Shown: positions 44,674 to 53,210 of the stretch, piece after piece
Layout of the letters: each line of letters opens with the position of its first letter
How positions within the stretch are numbered: the first letter of the stretch is position 1
Assembly: GCF_021532625.1 (NCBI RefSeq)
Contig: NZ_JAKGAR010000002.1
Span: forward strand, 804,282 to 868,281
Direction: 5' to 3'
Length of the DNA stretch: 64,000 nucleotides
Origin: Octadecabacter algicola
Lineage (GTDB): Bacteria > Pseudomonadota > Alphaproteobacteria > Rhodobacterales > Rhodobacteraceae
The notes under the pieces: model-generated
Database searches by the model: none
Seen by the model: the letters and a program-made list of their open reading frames with translations, nothing else
Told to the model about the DNA's origin: nothing
Program-made: the position numbers and the translations under genes

Positions 44674-45468
44674 TTAGCTGTCCAGCGTCAACGTCAGCCC
44701 ATCGTAAGCGGGTTGAATGTGGTCGGGCGTTTCTGCGTCAACTGTCTCGTAGTCCAGATCAATGTGCATGTTGGTCAGCACTGCGCGTTTAGGCTGCACG
44801 CGGTCGATCCAATCCAGCGCCTTGGCAAGGTGTGCGTGGGTCGGGTGCGGGGCACGGCGTAAAGCATCGACAATCCAAAGATCCAAACCTTCAAAGGCGG
44901 GCCATGCTGCGTCTGGAATGTCAGAAACATCTGGCAAATACATCGCATTCCCGATCCTGAACCCGAGCGCGTCGATGTTCCCGTGCTGCACTTCGATAGG
45001 GGATAGCGTGATCGGCCCACCTGCGCCTTCGATTGTCACATCACCCGTAATGGTGTTGAGATCGCAGATTGGCGGATAGTTGGAATCTTTTGGTTGAACA
45101 AAGGCATACCCAAAACGTGCTAGCAGTTGGTTGCCTGTGTCGCCGTCTGCCCAAACCTGAAGCCGTTGGCTCATGTTATAGACGATCATTCGAACGTCAT
45201 CCAAGCCGTGAACATGATCGGCATGAGCGTGGGTGTAAACAACCGCATCCAGTTCGCCAATCTCGGCGTCCAACAGCTGCTGACGTAAATCAGGCGAAGT
45301 ATCGATCAATACACGTGTTACGCCCACTGGCGAGGTCCGTGTTACCAGCAAGGAACAGCGTTTGCGGATATTCTTGGGGTTGCTTGGGTCACATGCGCCC
45401 CAATGCCCGCCCAGACGCGGTACACCACCGGATGATCCGCAGCCAAGGATACGTAAAGTTGTCGTCAT
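44674..45468 (-). CDS. MBL-fold metallohydrolase, PhnP-like
   Basis: 264 residues from the ATG at 45468, which overlaps the TatD stop (ATGA). The zinc motif is THAHADHVHGLDDVR with H80, H82, D84 and H85; a later FEGLDLWIVDALRRAPHPTHAHLAKALDW supplies further ligands. N-terminal LRILGCGSSGGVPRLGG is typical of the PhnP/RNase Z-related subgroup acting on phosphodiester bonds of cyclic phosphates. Substrate not defined here. Conserved neighbour of tatD in Rhodobacteraceae. Confidence 0.88.
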   Translation of the reverse strand: MTTTLRILGCGSSGGVPRLGGHWGACDPSNPKNIRKRCSLLVTRTSPVGVTRVLIDTSPDLRQQLLDAEIGELDAVVYTHAHADHVHGLDDVRMIVYNMSQRLQVWADGDTGNQLLARFGYAFVQPKDSNYPPICDLNTITGDVTIEGAGGPITLSPIEVQHGNIDALGFRIGNAMYLPDVSDIPDAAWPAFEGLDLWIVDALRRAPHPTHAHLAKALDWIDRVQPKRAVLTNMHIDLDYETVDAETPDHIQPAYDGLTLTLDS

Positions 45469-46262
45469 GCAGACCAACCTGCAGCCTTAGAAAACAGGCG
45501 GTCGAAATTTTCAGTGGTTTGGGCGGCGAAGTCTTCGTAGCTCAGCCCGAATGCCTCGGCGCCGATTTTGGCAGTGTGGGCCGTGTAGGCGGGTTCGTTG
45601 CGTTTGCCTCGATGGGGCGGGGGCGCAAGGTAGGGGCTGTCGGTTTCAACCAAGATCCGATCTACGGGCGCTGCCGCGAAGATGTCGCGCAACTCGGTTG
45701 ATTTGGGGAAGGCCGCGATACCTGACATCGAAAGGTAGAACCCAAGGTCAATCGCCGCACGTGCCAATTCTGCACTGCTGGAAAAGCAGTGCATCACGCA
45801 GGAATATGGCTTTTGCGCGTGGGCGGTGCTGAGGATATCGATCATGTCGTCGTCGCTTGCGCGGTTGTGAATGATCAGCGGCAGGCTGGTTTCTTGGGCG
45901 GCTTGGATGTGAATGCGCAGTGATTGTTTCTGAATCTCGGCGCTCTCGGACGTGTAGTGGTAATCAAGGCCACTTTCACCGATCCCCACAAATTTGGGAT
46001 GCTGGGACATGGCCACCAGTTCATCGACCGTTGCTAAGGGTTCATCTGCCGCGCTCATTGGGTGTGTGCCCGCAGCGTAAAAGACGGGGGCGTAGGTTTC
46101 GGCAATCGCACGGACCTGCGGTTCAAGGCGCAGTTTCGTACAGATCGTCACCATCCGCGCCACACCAGCGGTCACGGCGCGATCAATGACATCTGCGCGT
46201 TCCTCGTCAAAATCCGGAAAATCCAGATGGCAGTGGCTATCGACAATCTGCGGGATGGACAT
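45465..46262 (-). CDS. TatD-family metal-dependent deoxyribonuclease
   Basis: 265 residues. TIM-barrel amidohydrolase with the first metal pair in DSHCHLDFPDF (H10, H12), a Glu in FVGIGESGLDYHY, further His in LPLIIHNRAS and CVMHCFSSS, and Asp in ILVETDSPYLAPPPHRGKRNEP. This complete set supports an active 3'-5' exonuclease of the TatD group (DNA repair or RNA quality control). Downstream of holB and coupled by ATGA to the MBL gene. Confidence 0.93.
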   Translation of the reverse strand: MSIPQIVDSHCHLDFPDFDEERADVIDRAVTAGVARMVTICTKLRLEPQVRAIAETYAPVFYAAGTHPMSAADEPLATVDELVAMSQHPKFVGIGESGLDYHYTSESAEIQKQSLRIHIQAAQETSLPLIIHNRASDDDMIDILSTAHAQKPYSCVMHCFSSSAELARAAIDLGFYLSMSGIAAFPKSTELRDIFAAAPVDRILVETDSPYLAPPPHRGKRNEPAYTAHTAKIGAEAFGLSYEDFAAQTTENFDRLFSKAAGWSA

Positions 46263-46286
46263 ACTGCGCCTTCGGACTTTGGTAAA

Positions 46287-47453
46287 TCAGGTGTGGGCCA
46301 CGTCTTGCGCGACCTTTTCGATCTTAAATAGCGTATCAAGGATCAGCGCGGCAGGGTCAAGATTGACCGCCTTGCCGTGACGCGTGCTTTCACTGACTTC
46401 TTGTTGCAGGGTGGCCCATTTGCGGGCAGCAACGTCGTGTGGCGACAGGCGCGACAACAACAAAGCTTCTCCTTGAGATGCCTGCACAGAGGGCGGCCCT
46501 TCAAGGCCAGCGCGCGCAAGGCGAGCCAGAAACCTGTCGATCAGATCAAGCACCAAGGCGAACCGCGTTGCCCCTGCTTTGCCTGTGCAACTGTCGGCAA
46601 GGCGCAAGGCACGCGGGCGGTCAAAACGGGGCAAGCCCCCCATCAGGCCAACCAAATCGGAATAGATTGTCAGCCCGTCTAGATTTGTTAAACGGATCGC
46701 TTCGCCAACCGACCCACCAGATAGCGCAGCAAGGCTTTCGCTGCCATCTGTGTGAACCTCGGCTTGCTCTAATGCTTGTCCAACATCCGCGGCATCTAGA
46801 AAGCCGCAGCGCAATAACCGGCATCTTGACCGGATCGTCGGCAAAAGCCGCGAAGGCTGATGCGACACCAACAGGAAATAGGTGTATTTTGGCGGTTCTT
46901 CGAGAACCTTCAGGATCGAGTTGGCAACTGATGGGTTCATGTCATCGGCGGCATCAATAATGATGACGCGGCGACCACCATCTGTGGCGCTTTGATGTAG
47001 GAAATCCATGAGCTTGTTGGGACCGTCTTTGTGCCCCCGCAGCGCAGCCATCGTGATCTGATCCTGAAACCCCGTTTCGGTGGCGTTTAGAACACGGCGC
47101 ACCACGAACAAACGGGGATGCGCTCCCGCGCGCAGATGGCGGATGTCAGGATGCTCTGGATCGACGTCCAAGGTTTCTGGCGGTGGCGGCGCGCCGAACA
47201 TATCGTCCGCAGCAACCAAAGGCTGGCTTAATAAGAATGCCGCCATGCGCCATGCAAGCGTGGCCTTTCCGACGCCGCGTGGTCCCGTGATCATCCATCC
47301 CGAATGCATTCGGCCAGAGTTGAACGCGTCTAGGAAGTCGGTTTCGGCGTGTGATTGCCCAAACAATTGTTCGGTCTGGCTGGGATGGGGGGCACCTTCG
47401 ATTTGGTCCGATAGCGGCTTTTCAACGTCATCGTCTTTTGGGGCGCGCGCCAT
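46287..47453 (-). CDS. holB: DNA polymerase III subunit delta'
   Basis: 388 residues from the ATG at 47453 (MARAPKDDDVEKPLSDQIEG), chosen because it follows the tmk stop directly; a frame from 47495 would start inside tmk. AAA+ clamp-loader fold with P-loop GPRGVGKATLAWRMAAFLL, FIDAAD-like Walker B VIIIDAADDMNPSVANSILKVLEEPPKYTYFLLVSHQPSRLLPTIRSRC (sensor 1 and SRC motif). Unlike E. coli delta', the P-loop looks intact, common in alphaproteobacteria. Works with delta and DnaX to load the sliding clamp. The zinc Cys set of many delta' proteins is not evident. Confidence 0.92.
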   Translation of the reverse strand: MARAPKDDDVEKPLSDQIEGAPHPSQTEQLFGQSHAETDFLDAFNSGRMHSGWMITGPRGVGKATLAWRMAAFLLSQPLVAADDMFGAPPPPETLDVDPEHPDIRHLRAGAHPRLFVVRRVLNATETGFQDQITMAALRGHKDGPNKLMDFLHQSATDGGRRVIIIDAADDMNPSVANSILKVLEEPPKYTYFLLVSHQPSRLLPTIRSRCRLLRCGFLDAADVGQALEQAEVHTDGSESLAALSGGSVGEAIRLTNLDGLTIYSDLVGLMGGLPRFDRPRALRLADSCTGKAGATRFALVLDLIDRFLARLARAGLEGPPSVQASQGEALLLSRLSPHDVAARKWATLQQEVSESTRHGKAVNLDPAALILDTLFKIEKVAQDVAHT

Positions 47454-47454
47454 A

Positions 47455-48108
47455 TCAAGCGCCTTCGGAAACGTTTGCGGAACGATCAGCAACATGAGCC
47501 GCTATCTCGGCTGCAATCGCCTGTGGATCACGGTTGCCATCAATTAGCACGCAGCGCTGCGGGTTGGCTTTGGCCAAGGAAAGAAACCCGTGGCGCAATG
47601 TTTCTTGGAACGCCAACCCCATGTCTTCAAAACGGTCTTCACCGGATTTGCGGGCCAGACCACGGGTGAGGGCGGCCTCTGGATCCATGTCGATAATAAA
47701 CGTGAGGTCAGGTTCTTGGCCAATCATCACATCATGAAGCGCGTCAACAGTACTGCGCAGGGCACCACGTGTTGCCCCTTGGTACACGCGTGTACTGTCC
47801 GCAAAACGATCACAGATTACGGTTTTTCCGGCAGCAAGGGCAGGGCGGATCGTCTTTTCCAGATGATCGCGGCGCGCTGCGGTGAACAACAGGATTTCAG
47901 TTTCCGCAGACCAGCGATCTGGATCTCCTGTTAGCAAAAGGGCGCGGATTTCTTCGGCGCCAGCGCTGCCGCCGGGTTCGCGCGTTAGAACCGCGTCAGG
48001 AAAGCGTTCTGCCAACAGTTTCACTTGTGTGGACTTGCCAGAGCCATCAATGCCTTCAAATGAAATGAAGAGCCCGCGAGGGGAGCCGTCATGGGCATGG
48101 GTGTTCAT
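47455..48108 (-). CDS. tmk: Thymidylate kinase
   Basis: 217 residues. Phosphorylates dTMP to dTDP. P-loop FEGIDGSGKSTQVKLLAE (residues 17-34), DR motif VICDRFADSTRVYQGATRG, and a LID region around LARKSGEDRFEDMGLAF, with the Arg placement of type II enzymes. Complete. Located between the D-Ala-D-Ala carboxypeptidase gene and holB, a conserved alphaproteobacterial order, with 2 bp to the upstream stop. Confidence 0.96.
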   Translation of the reverse strand: MNTHAHDGSPRGLFISFEGIDGSGKSTQVKLLAERFPDAVLTREPGGSAGAEEIRALLLTGDPDRWSAETEILLFTAARRDHLEKTIRPALAAGKTVICDRFADSTRVYQGATRGALRSTVDALHDVMIGQEPDLTFIIDMDPEAALTRGLARKSGEDRFEDMGLAFQETLRHGFLSLAKANPQRCVLIDGNRDPQAIAAEIAAHVADRSANVSEGA

Positions 48109-48110
48109 GG

Positions 48111-49301
48111 TTATTCAGTCTCGGCAGGGGCGGCGTCGTCAGGTTCATTGATGCGAGCGACCAAGACGTCGGCCGCCGTGCGCAGGCGCGTGTTGAACCC
48201 GCCAGCAGCGACAGTGGTCTCTGCGAGCAATGGGACGCGGGTTTCGGGCATATTTTGAAGCTGGATAACCAATTCCGCAATCTGGTCACCTTGGGTGACG
48301 GGCGCTTGGATTGGTCCGTTAAAAATGACCTCGGCCGCTATGTCAGTCCCACCAGCTAGTGGCACAAGCAATGAAAGATCTTCAGCGAGGGTCAGGCCGA
48401 CGCTCGGCATTTCGCCCATCCAGACATCTGCCGTTGCGATCCGCGTGCCGCTGCGTCCCAGGTCGCGTTGTGCAAACTGGCGAAACGCCCAATTCACAAT
48501 GCGTTCCGCTTCTTCGGCGCGGGCCTGTGCACTTTCGAGCCCTGTCAGAACGAAGATAACACGACGGTCACCCTGTTTGGCCGATCCGACTAACCCATAG
48601 CCAGCCTCGGACGTATGGCCCGTTTTCAGACCATCAGCGCCAATCCCGAGTGCCAGCAATGGATTGCGGTTCTGGGTGTTGGCGGGGTGTTCGCCATCGT
48701 AGTCGAACGTTTGCTCTGCGAAGAGAGGATAAAAGGTTGGGTAATCCGAAATCAGGCGGTCGGCGAGAATACCAAGGTCACGCATGGACATGCGTTGACC
48801 CGCCGCTGGCCAACCGTTCGAGTTAGCAAAGCTGGAATTCATCATACCCAATTCACGGGCACGCACCGTCATCTGCTGGGCAAACCCAGCTTCGGTTCCG
48901 TTGATGGAAAGCCCTTCGGCCAATGCACAAGAGGCGTCATTCCCGGACAACACAATGACCCCGCGCAGCAGGTCTTCGACCCGAACGCGATCTGATGTGT
49001 CCAAAAACATCGTTGATCCAGTGTAATCCATGCAATGCTGGGAAACAGGCAAAACATCATCCACCGTGAGCATCGGCAACTGGCCGTTCAACGGATTGAT
49101 GGCCTCAAACGCCATATAGAGCGTCATCAGTTTTGACATGGACGCAGGCGGCAGCGGTTCATCGGCATTCTTTTCCAGCAAAACGGTGCCGGTTGAATGG
49201 TCGATGACATAGGCCGCTGTGGCCCGGGTTTCAAAAGATTGAGCGCTGGCAATCGGCGCGCTCGTGATCAGCAATAGTAGGGCGGATGCAACGCGGATCA
49301 T
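48111..49301 (-). CDS. D-alanyl-D-alanine carboxypeptidase (DacF/PBP5-like)
   Basis: 396 residues from the ATG at 49301; in-frame sequence further upstream is antisense to the SPOR gene and not coding. Signal peptide MIRVASALLLLITSAPIASA. Penicillin-binding motifs: SMSK at residues 54-57 (Ser nucleophile), SGN at 119-121, KTG at 226-228. A C-terminal PBP5-type beta domain follows (ADVWMGEMPSVGLTLAEDLSLLVPL). It trims the terminal D-Ala from peptidoglycan stem peptides in the periplasm. Upstream of tmk on the same strand. Confidence 0.94.
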   Translation of the reverse strand: MIRVASALLLLITSAPIASAQSFETRATAAYVIDHSTGTVLLEKNADEPLPPASMSKLMTLYMAFEAINPLNGQLPMLTVDDVLPVSQHCMDYTGSTMFLDTSDRVRVEDLLRGVIVLSGNDASCALAEGLSINGTEAGFAQQMTVRARELGMMNSSFANSNGWPAAGQRMSMRDLGILADRLISDYPTFYPLFAEQTFDYDGEHPANTQNRNPLLALGIGADGLKTGHTSEAGYGLVGSAKQGDRRVIFVLTGLESAQARAEEAERIVNWAFRQFAQRDLGRSGTRIATADVWMGEMPSVGLTLAEDLSLLVPLAGGTDIAAEVIFNGPIQAPVTQGDQIAELVIQLQNMPETRVPLLAETTVAAGGFNTRLRTAADVLVARINEPDDAAPAETE

Positions 49302-49329
49302 GGGGCCTCTTGCGTGGAAAGGTGACAGT

Positions 49330-50217
49330 TTAGTTGGTGACGAAATACGCGTCCTCAAAGCCTTGGGCTTTGACTTGACGCAGCAGCTCGGCGCGTTCGG
49401 ACTCAGATGTAGCAGGGCCAACAATGACACGCCAGAACGTACGGCCTTGGCTGGTTTGTTCCAGAACGGTCGGAACAATTCCGTTAGAGCGCATACGCGT
49501 CGCGGTGCCGTTTGCATTCGCTTCAACCGAAAAGATACCGATCTGGATGAAGGGTTTGGACAACGACGACGCGACAGGAGCTGCTGGCGGTGTTGGTGCG
49601 GGCGTGGCCGCATCAGCAGCGTCAATCGCAGCGGCGGCGGCCGCAATCGGGTCCGGCACATCCAGCGGCGCGCTATCGATCGGCGCTGCGGCAATATCTA
49701 CGGGGGCTTCAAAGTCGGCGGTTGGCGTTGCTTCTGGTGCGTCGGCGACTTCTTCGCGCCGCAAGGCTGTGACTTGAAGCTGCGTCGGTGCACCTGCAAG
49801 CATCTGAAGTGCGGAAGCCGCATCGGAGGAAACCTGCAAAGACGGGCCGGGATTGTCGCGTTCACGACGGAAGAGCGCGCCAATCACGAAGGTACCGTTG
49901 GCTTGGTTTCGGATGATGACGCGTTCAGGTTCTGTGACGTCAGGATGTGCAACCCAAACCCCACCCAAAGACGGGCGACCGTCCCAAAGACCAGATTCTG
50001 TAACTTGAAAAGCATCAGGCGCTTCGACATCTCGTTCAACAAGTTGGACGCTTTGGCTTGCTTCGCTGCTAATTTCGCCAGTGTCACGCGCTGCGGCATT
50101 ACCGAACGTCGGGAAAGAAAATTCACCGTTTTCGTCGCATCCGCTTAGGGCGACGATTGATGACGCCGCTAAAGGGATCGCAAATTTCTTGAATGTTACC
50201 CGTGTCTTGCCTGACAT
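49330..50217 (-). CDS. SPOR-domain lipoprotein
   Basis: 295 residues. N-terminus has a lipobox (ALSGC, C27), so it is anchored in a membrane. A middle domain (residues 55-135) contains GLWDGRPSLGGVWVAHPDVTEPERV, followed by a Pro/Ala-rich linker (AAAAAAIDAADAATPAPTPPAAP) and a C-terminal SPOR domain, FIQIGIFSVEANANGTATRMRSNGIVPTVLEQ, which binds denuded glycan strands at the division site. Gene order with a D-Ala-D-Ala carboxypeptidase is typical (RlpA/SPOR-dac). Probably helps septal peptidoglycan remodelling. SD overlaps AGGGCAC before ATG. Confidence 0.88.
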   Translation of the reverse strand: MSGKTRVTFKKFAIPLAASSIVALSGCDENGEFSFPTFGNAAARDTGEISSEASQSVQLVERDVEAPDAFQVTESGLWDGRPSLGGVWVAHPDVTEPERVIIRNQANGTFVIGALFRRERDNPGPSLQVSSDAASALQMLAGAPTQLQVTALRREEVADAPEATPTADFEAPVDIAAAPIDSAPLDVPDPIAAAAAAIDAADAATPAPTPPAAPVASSLSKPFIQIGIFSVEANANGTATRMRSNGIVPTVLEQTSQGRTFWRVIVGPATSESERAELLRQVKAQGFEDAYFVTN

Positions 50218-50440
50218 TGTGTGCCCTCGTTTTCGCGCCGTTTGCCGGCGGTCGCGCCCATTTTCGGGCTGCTTTTCTCTGTCAAAATGACGCGGTTATA
50301 CCGCACCTTTCGCGGACATTAGCCGTGGTCGCCTTACTTTGAAAGGCTTGTGCGCCGATTTCGGCGGAAAACCTCGCACAGAAAAGAGAGCGGTTAGGTA
50401 CTTTAAGAATCAAAACACCGCAGCTAAAGGTGTCGGCAGC

Positions 50441-50530
50441 GGAGGCTTGGCAGAGTGGTCGAATGCACCGGTCTTGAAAACCGACGAGGGTGAAAGTCCT
50501 CCCAGGGTTCGAATCCCTGAGCCTCCGCCA
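50441..50530 (+). tRNA. tRNA-Ser (anticodon TGA)
   Basis: 90 bases. Acceptor stem GGAGGCT / AGCCTCC with discriminator G and encoded CCA, anticodon arm ACCGGTCTTGAAAACCGA giving anticodon TGA (reads UCA), and the long variable arm (CGAGGGTGAAAGTCCTC) of a serine tRNA. Its last 14 bases plus one are duplicated exactly at 61888-61902, and an integrase gene lies 149 bp downstream, so this tRNA is the insertion target of the adjacent island. Confidence 0.97.
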
Positions 50531-50531
50531 C
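50517..50531 (+). repeat. Left attachment site of the island (tRNA-Ser 3' end)
   Basis: CTGAGCCTCCGCCAC, the 3' part of the T arm, acceptor stem and CCA of tRNA-Ser plus one base. Exact copy at 61888-61902. Crossing over here leaves the tRNA intact after insertion. Confidence 0.85.
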
Positions 50532-50655
50532 ATCACTATTTTGGACAGTTTGAGTGGGTCGCCTTGGGTGGCCTTTTTGCCTTGTATTGTTGGGCTTTGT
50601 GTAAATCTCCGTTGGTGTTGAGTTTTCTTCGATGGTGTCTATATTCGTTCCTTGA

Positions 50656-50675
50656 GTGGTATTGAGTGTGGTATT
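50656..50675 (+). repeat. GTGGTATT repeat pair, left end
   Basis: GTGGTATT at 50656-50663 and 50668-50675 (start to start 12 bp), directly before the integrase start codon. The same octamer pair with the same spacing recurs at 61807-61826 in the right end. Probable arm-type binding sites of the integrase, or sites of its accessory factor, which may also regulate the integrase promoter. Confidence 0.6.
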
Positions 50676-50679
50676 TTAG

Positions 50680-51873
50680 ATGACCCTATCTGGCAAACTG
50701 ACAAAGAAGCTGGTCGAGAATCTTGGTGCAGGGCGGCACGGGGATGGCAACGGATTGTATCTTGTTGTTGATCCGTCGGGTGCGCGGCGCTGGATTGTGC
50801 GGGTTGTGGTCAAAGGGGCCAAAAATAAGAAGGGTGCACCGCTTCGGACTGACTTTGGCTTAGGCGGCGCTGATATTGTCACGATCAACCAAGCGCGCGA
50901 ACGGGCGCTGGAATATCGTCGCATGGCAAAGCAGGGCTTAAATCCACGCTTCAATGCCCAACGCGAAATACCGACGTTTGAAGAATTTGCGCAACAGGTC
51001 CACATAGAACGGATGCCGACGTGGAAGAACGCCAAGCATGGCCAGCAATGGATCAACACGTTGCGCGATTATGCGTTTCCCAAGATCGGGCGGATGCCAA
51101 TTGATAGCATCGAGCAACCCGAAGTGATGATGTGCCTGTCGCCAATCTGGATTGAAAAGCACGAAACGGCGCGGCGTTTGGCGCAACGGATCAAGACTGT
51201 GCTGGATGTGGCGCGATCCAAAGGGTTCAGGTCTGGCGAAAACCCTGTCACGGCCATCAAAGAGGCGGGTTCACTCCCTAAGATCAAAGCTAAGGTCAAA
51301 CACCATAAAGCCATGCGCTGGCAGGACGTGCCCGCATTCTACGCAGATTTGAAGACGCGAGTCGCTATGTCTGCCCACGCCTTGCGGTTCACGTGTTTAA
51401 CCGGATCGCGAACGGGCGAAGTTTTAGGGATGCGATGGGACGAGATCGACTTGGATGCGCGATTGTGGACTTGCCCAGATGAGCGGATGAAGACCGGCGA
51501 AGAACATCGCGTTCCTTTAACTGATGAAATGCTGTCGATCATTGAACCGCTGAAGGCGTTGAAATCCGAATTTGTGTTTGAGGGGCAGAAGCGACATAGA
51601 CCGCTTTCCAACATGTCTATGTTGATGTTGTTGCGCCGCATGGATGTTGAAGGCGTCACGGTTCATGGTTTCCGCTCGACCTTCCGGGATTGGGCATCCG
51701 AAGTCGCTAACGCACCGCGTGAGATTGCAGAAATGAGCTTGTCGCATAGGGTGGGGTCAGATGTTGAACGGGCTTATGCGCGTTCTGATTTGTTGGACAA
51801 GAGGCGGGCATTGATGGAACGCTGGTCAATGTTTGTGTCTGGGATCGAGGGCAAGGTGATCAAAATTGGCTGA
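50680..51873 (+). CDS. Tyrosine-type site-specific integrase (DUF4102 / P4-like)
   Basis: 397 residues. N-terminal DUF4102 arm-binding domain (MTLSGKLTKKLVENLG... then GNGLYLVVDPSGARRWIVRVVVKG), a SAM-like core-binding domain (about 100-200), and a catalytic domain with R244 in TGSRTGEVLG, H329 and R332 in VHGFRSTF, H356 and nucleophile Y366 in ERAYARSD. This complete set implies an active recombinase. It lies 149 bp from the tRNA-Ser 3' end, its likely target. The stop overlaps the next gene. Confidence 0.95.
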   Translation: MTLSGKLTKKLVENLGAGRHGDGNGLYLVVDPSGARRWIVRVVVKGAKNKKGAPLRTDFGLGGADIVTINQARERALEYRRMAKQGLNPRFNAQREIPTFEEFAQQVHIERMPTWKNAKHGQQWINTLRDYAFPKIGRMPIDSIEQPEVMMCLSPIWIEKHETARRLAQRIKTVLDVARSKGFRSGENPVTAIKEAGSLPKIKAKVKHHKAMRWQDVPAFYADLKTRVAMSAHALRFTCLTGSRTGEVLGMRWDEIDLDARLWTCPDERMKTGEEHRVPLTDEMLSIIEPLKALKSEFVFEGQKRHRPLSNMSMLMLLRRMDVEGVTVHGFRSTFRDWASEVANAPREIAEMSLSHRVGSDVERAYARSDLLDKRRALMERWSMFVSGIEGKVIKIG

Positions 51874-52885
51874 CAGAAAGTTGACGTTTCTTATGGAGGT
51901 TGAGCTTCCTCCTTATTGTTTCTTATCTGAGGCCGTTGAATGGGTTGCTTTTGGACGAGTTCCACAAGTGCTGCATCATTCCGACGGATCGACCGACGAG
52001 GCCGTCGATTATCGTTTCTATTGGCGTGAAATGCCCGACAATTTCCGACCAACGATGGAATACCCTTGGTTTGACCCGTTGGAGTTCGAAAGTCTTGGGG
52101 TGCCAGTCGATAAGAAATACTTCGCGGCGGCTGAGAAATGCGCCTTCGAATTTGTTGATGACCTGCCGAACAGAATTGCAGAATTTGAATCGAAAGAGCC
52201 TGCATTCGTTGAGAATGAAGATGGTTCGACCTTCGACTTTTGGAAAAAGATGGCAAACGACTCTCGGGAAAAGTTATTAGAACTTGGACCACTTAAAGAG
52301 TTTGTGGACGCTGTAGAGGCAGGATTCACACCTCATCAAGAGATAGCCTGTGCGAAGTTATTTCAGTGTCTAGCGAAAGGCGAAATTGGAAGCGAAGCCA
52401 TTGATTATGACCGTTGGGATCAAATGGTTGAGGATGGTGAATACGAAGCGGCTGCAAGGTTTGAGGCAGTCCCACCTGAGGCATACTCATTGGATTTTGA
52501 TTGGATGGGGGACGAGATATTGATTGCGGGGCGAAAGTTCGTCGCTCTGCGTGTCAAAACGGCTGATGTGCTCAAGAATCGCAGTTTTCTTTTGCATACG
52601 GGAATGGCCGTAACCGTCGAGAGATTTGGGGCTTTTTACATGTCAGGCAATGCAAGCAGGTCCAGTCCGCAAGCAAAGCGTGGAAGGCGAACTGCTGTCG
52701 ATTGGTCCTTAATGAAATCCCACTTGACGCAACTTGCGTTAAGCAATGAACTTCCCGACGGCAAAGAAAATTGCATCTATGCCTTAATTGTTTTTGCCGA
52801 AAAAGAGTTAGGGCGCGCGCCAAGCAGAACAACTGTCCAAAGGAATATGGCGACTGAACTGGATGCCCTCTATGCCCAAACATAG
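51866..52885 (+). CDS. Orphan island protein, 339 aa
   Basis: Reads from a TTG at 51866 that overlaps the integrase stop; an ATG at 51893 (MEVELPPYCFLSEAVEW) is an alternative. I recognise no family. The N-terminal segment EVELPPYCFLSEAVEWVAFGRVPQ and the C-terminal block KRGRRTAVDWSLMKSHLTQLALSNELPDGKENCIYALIVFAEKELGRAPSRTTVQRN are reminiscent of genes sitting next to DUF4102 integrases in alphaproteobacterial islands, with the C-terminus probably helical and DNA-binding. The middle is acidic (many Glu/Asp) and rich in Phe and Trp. Function unknown. Confidence 0.7.
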   Translation: MADRKLTFLMEVELPPYCFLSEAVEWVAFGRVPQVLHHSDGSTDEAVDYRFYWREMPDNFRPTMEYPWFDPLEFESLGVPVDKKYFAAAEKCAFEFVDDLPNRIAEFESKEPAFVENEDGSTFDFWKKMANDSREKLLELGPLKEFVDAVEAGFTPHQEIACAKLFQCLAKGEIGSEAIDYDRWDQMVEDGEYEAAARFEAVPPEAYSLDFDWMGDEILIAGRKFVALRVKTADVLKNRSFLLHTGMAVTVERFGAFYMSGNASRSSPQAKRGRRTAVDWSLMKSHLTQLALSNELPDGKENCIYALIVFAEKELGRAPSRTTVQRNMATELDALYAQT

Positions 52886-52965
52886 CGCGGGCATTTCGGG
52901 CAGGCATTGGGCGGGCTTTAATGGCGTTTTGGCGGGTTCATCAACGTAACTCAAACAGGCAATTT

Positions 52966-52992
52966 GATCCTTAGGCAACACGAGCAAGGATC
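52966..52992 (+). promoter_or_regulatory. Inverted repeat enclosing the ribosome site of the AlpA-like gene
   Basis: GATCCTT at 52966-52972 and AAGGATC at 52986-52992 are perfect inverted copies with a 13-base loop. The right arm contains the ribosome site AAGGA, five to seven bases before the ATG at 52998. Could be an autoregulatory operator or an RNA hairpin limiting translation. Confidence 0.45.
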
Positions 52993-52997
52993 ATTCC

Positions 52998-53210
52998 ATG
53001 GCAAACCTATTCGACCAAAACCGAAACTACGTACTTGGTGACGACGAACTAAACCTCATCGGGGATCGCGACAAGTTGGCCCAATGGCGTCACAAAGGGC
53101 TGGGGCCTGCGTTCTACCGCTTGGGCCGCAAGATTATCTATCGCGGGGCAGATCTTAACGCATGGGCAGAGGCCCAGCGCGTTGAACCTTCCAAGGGTGG
53201 GTTGGTCTAA
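52998..53210 (+). CDS. AlpA/excisionase-like helix-turn-helix protein
   Basis: 70 residues. Pattern NLIGDRDKLAQWRHKGLGPAFYRLGRKIIYRGADLNAWAEAQRV is the MerR-like winged helix of AlpA and phage excisionases: helix-turn-helix, a 'G-x-x-Y' wing and an 'L-x-x-W' C-terminal helix. Probably a recombination directionality factor or transcription activator of the island. Its ribosome site lies in an inverted repeat. The stop and the next ATG share bases (TAATGG), so it is coupled to the next gene. Confidence 0.8.
   Translation: MANLFDQNRNYVLGDDELNLIGDRDKLAQWRHKGLGPAFYRLGRKIIYRGADLNAWAEAQRVEPSKGGLV

Noticed and set aside
49302..49694. N-terminal extension of the carboxypeptidase gene
   Set aside because: The extension is Arg/Pro-rich, antisense to the SPOR gene, and would bury the signal peptide that starts at 49301.
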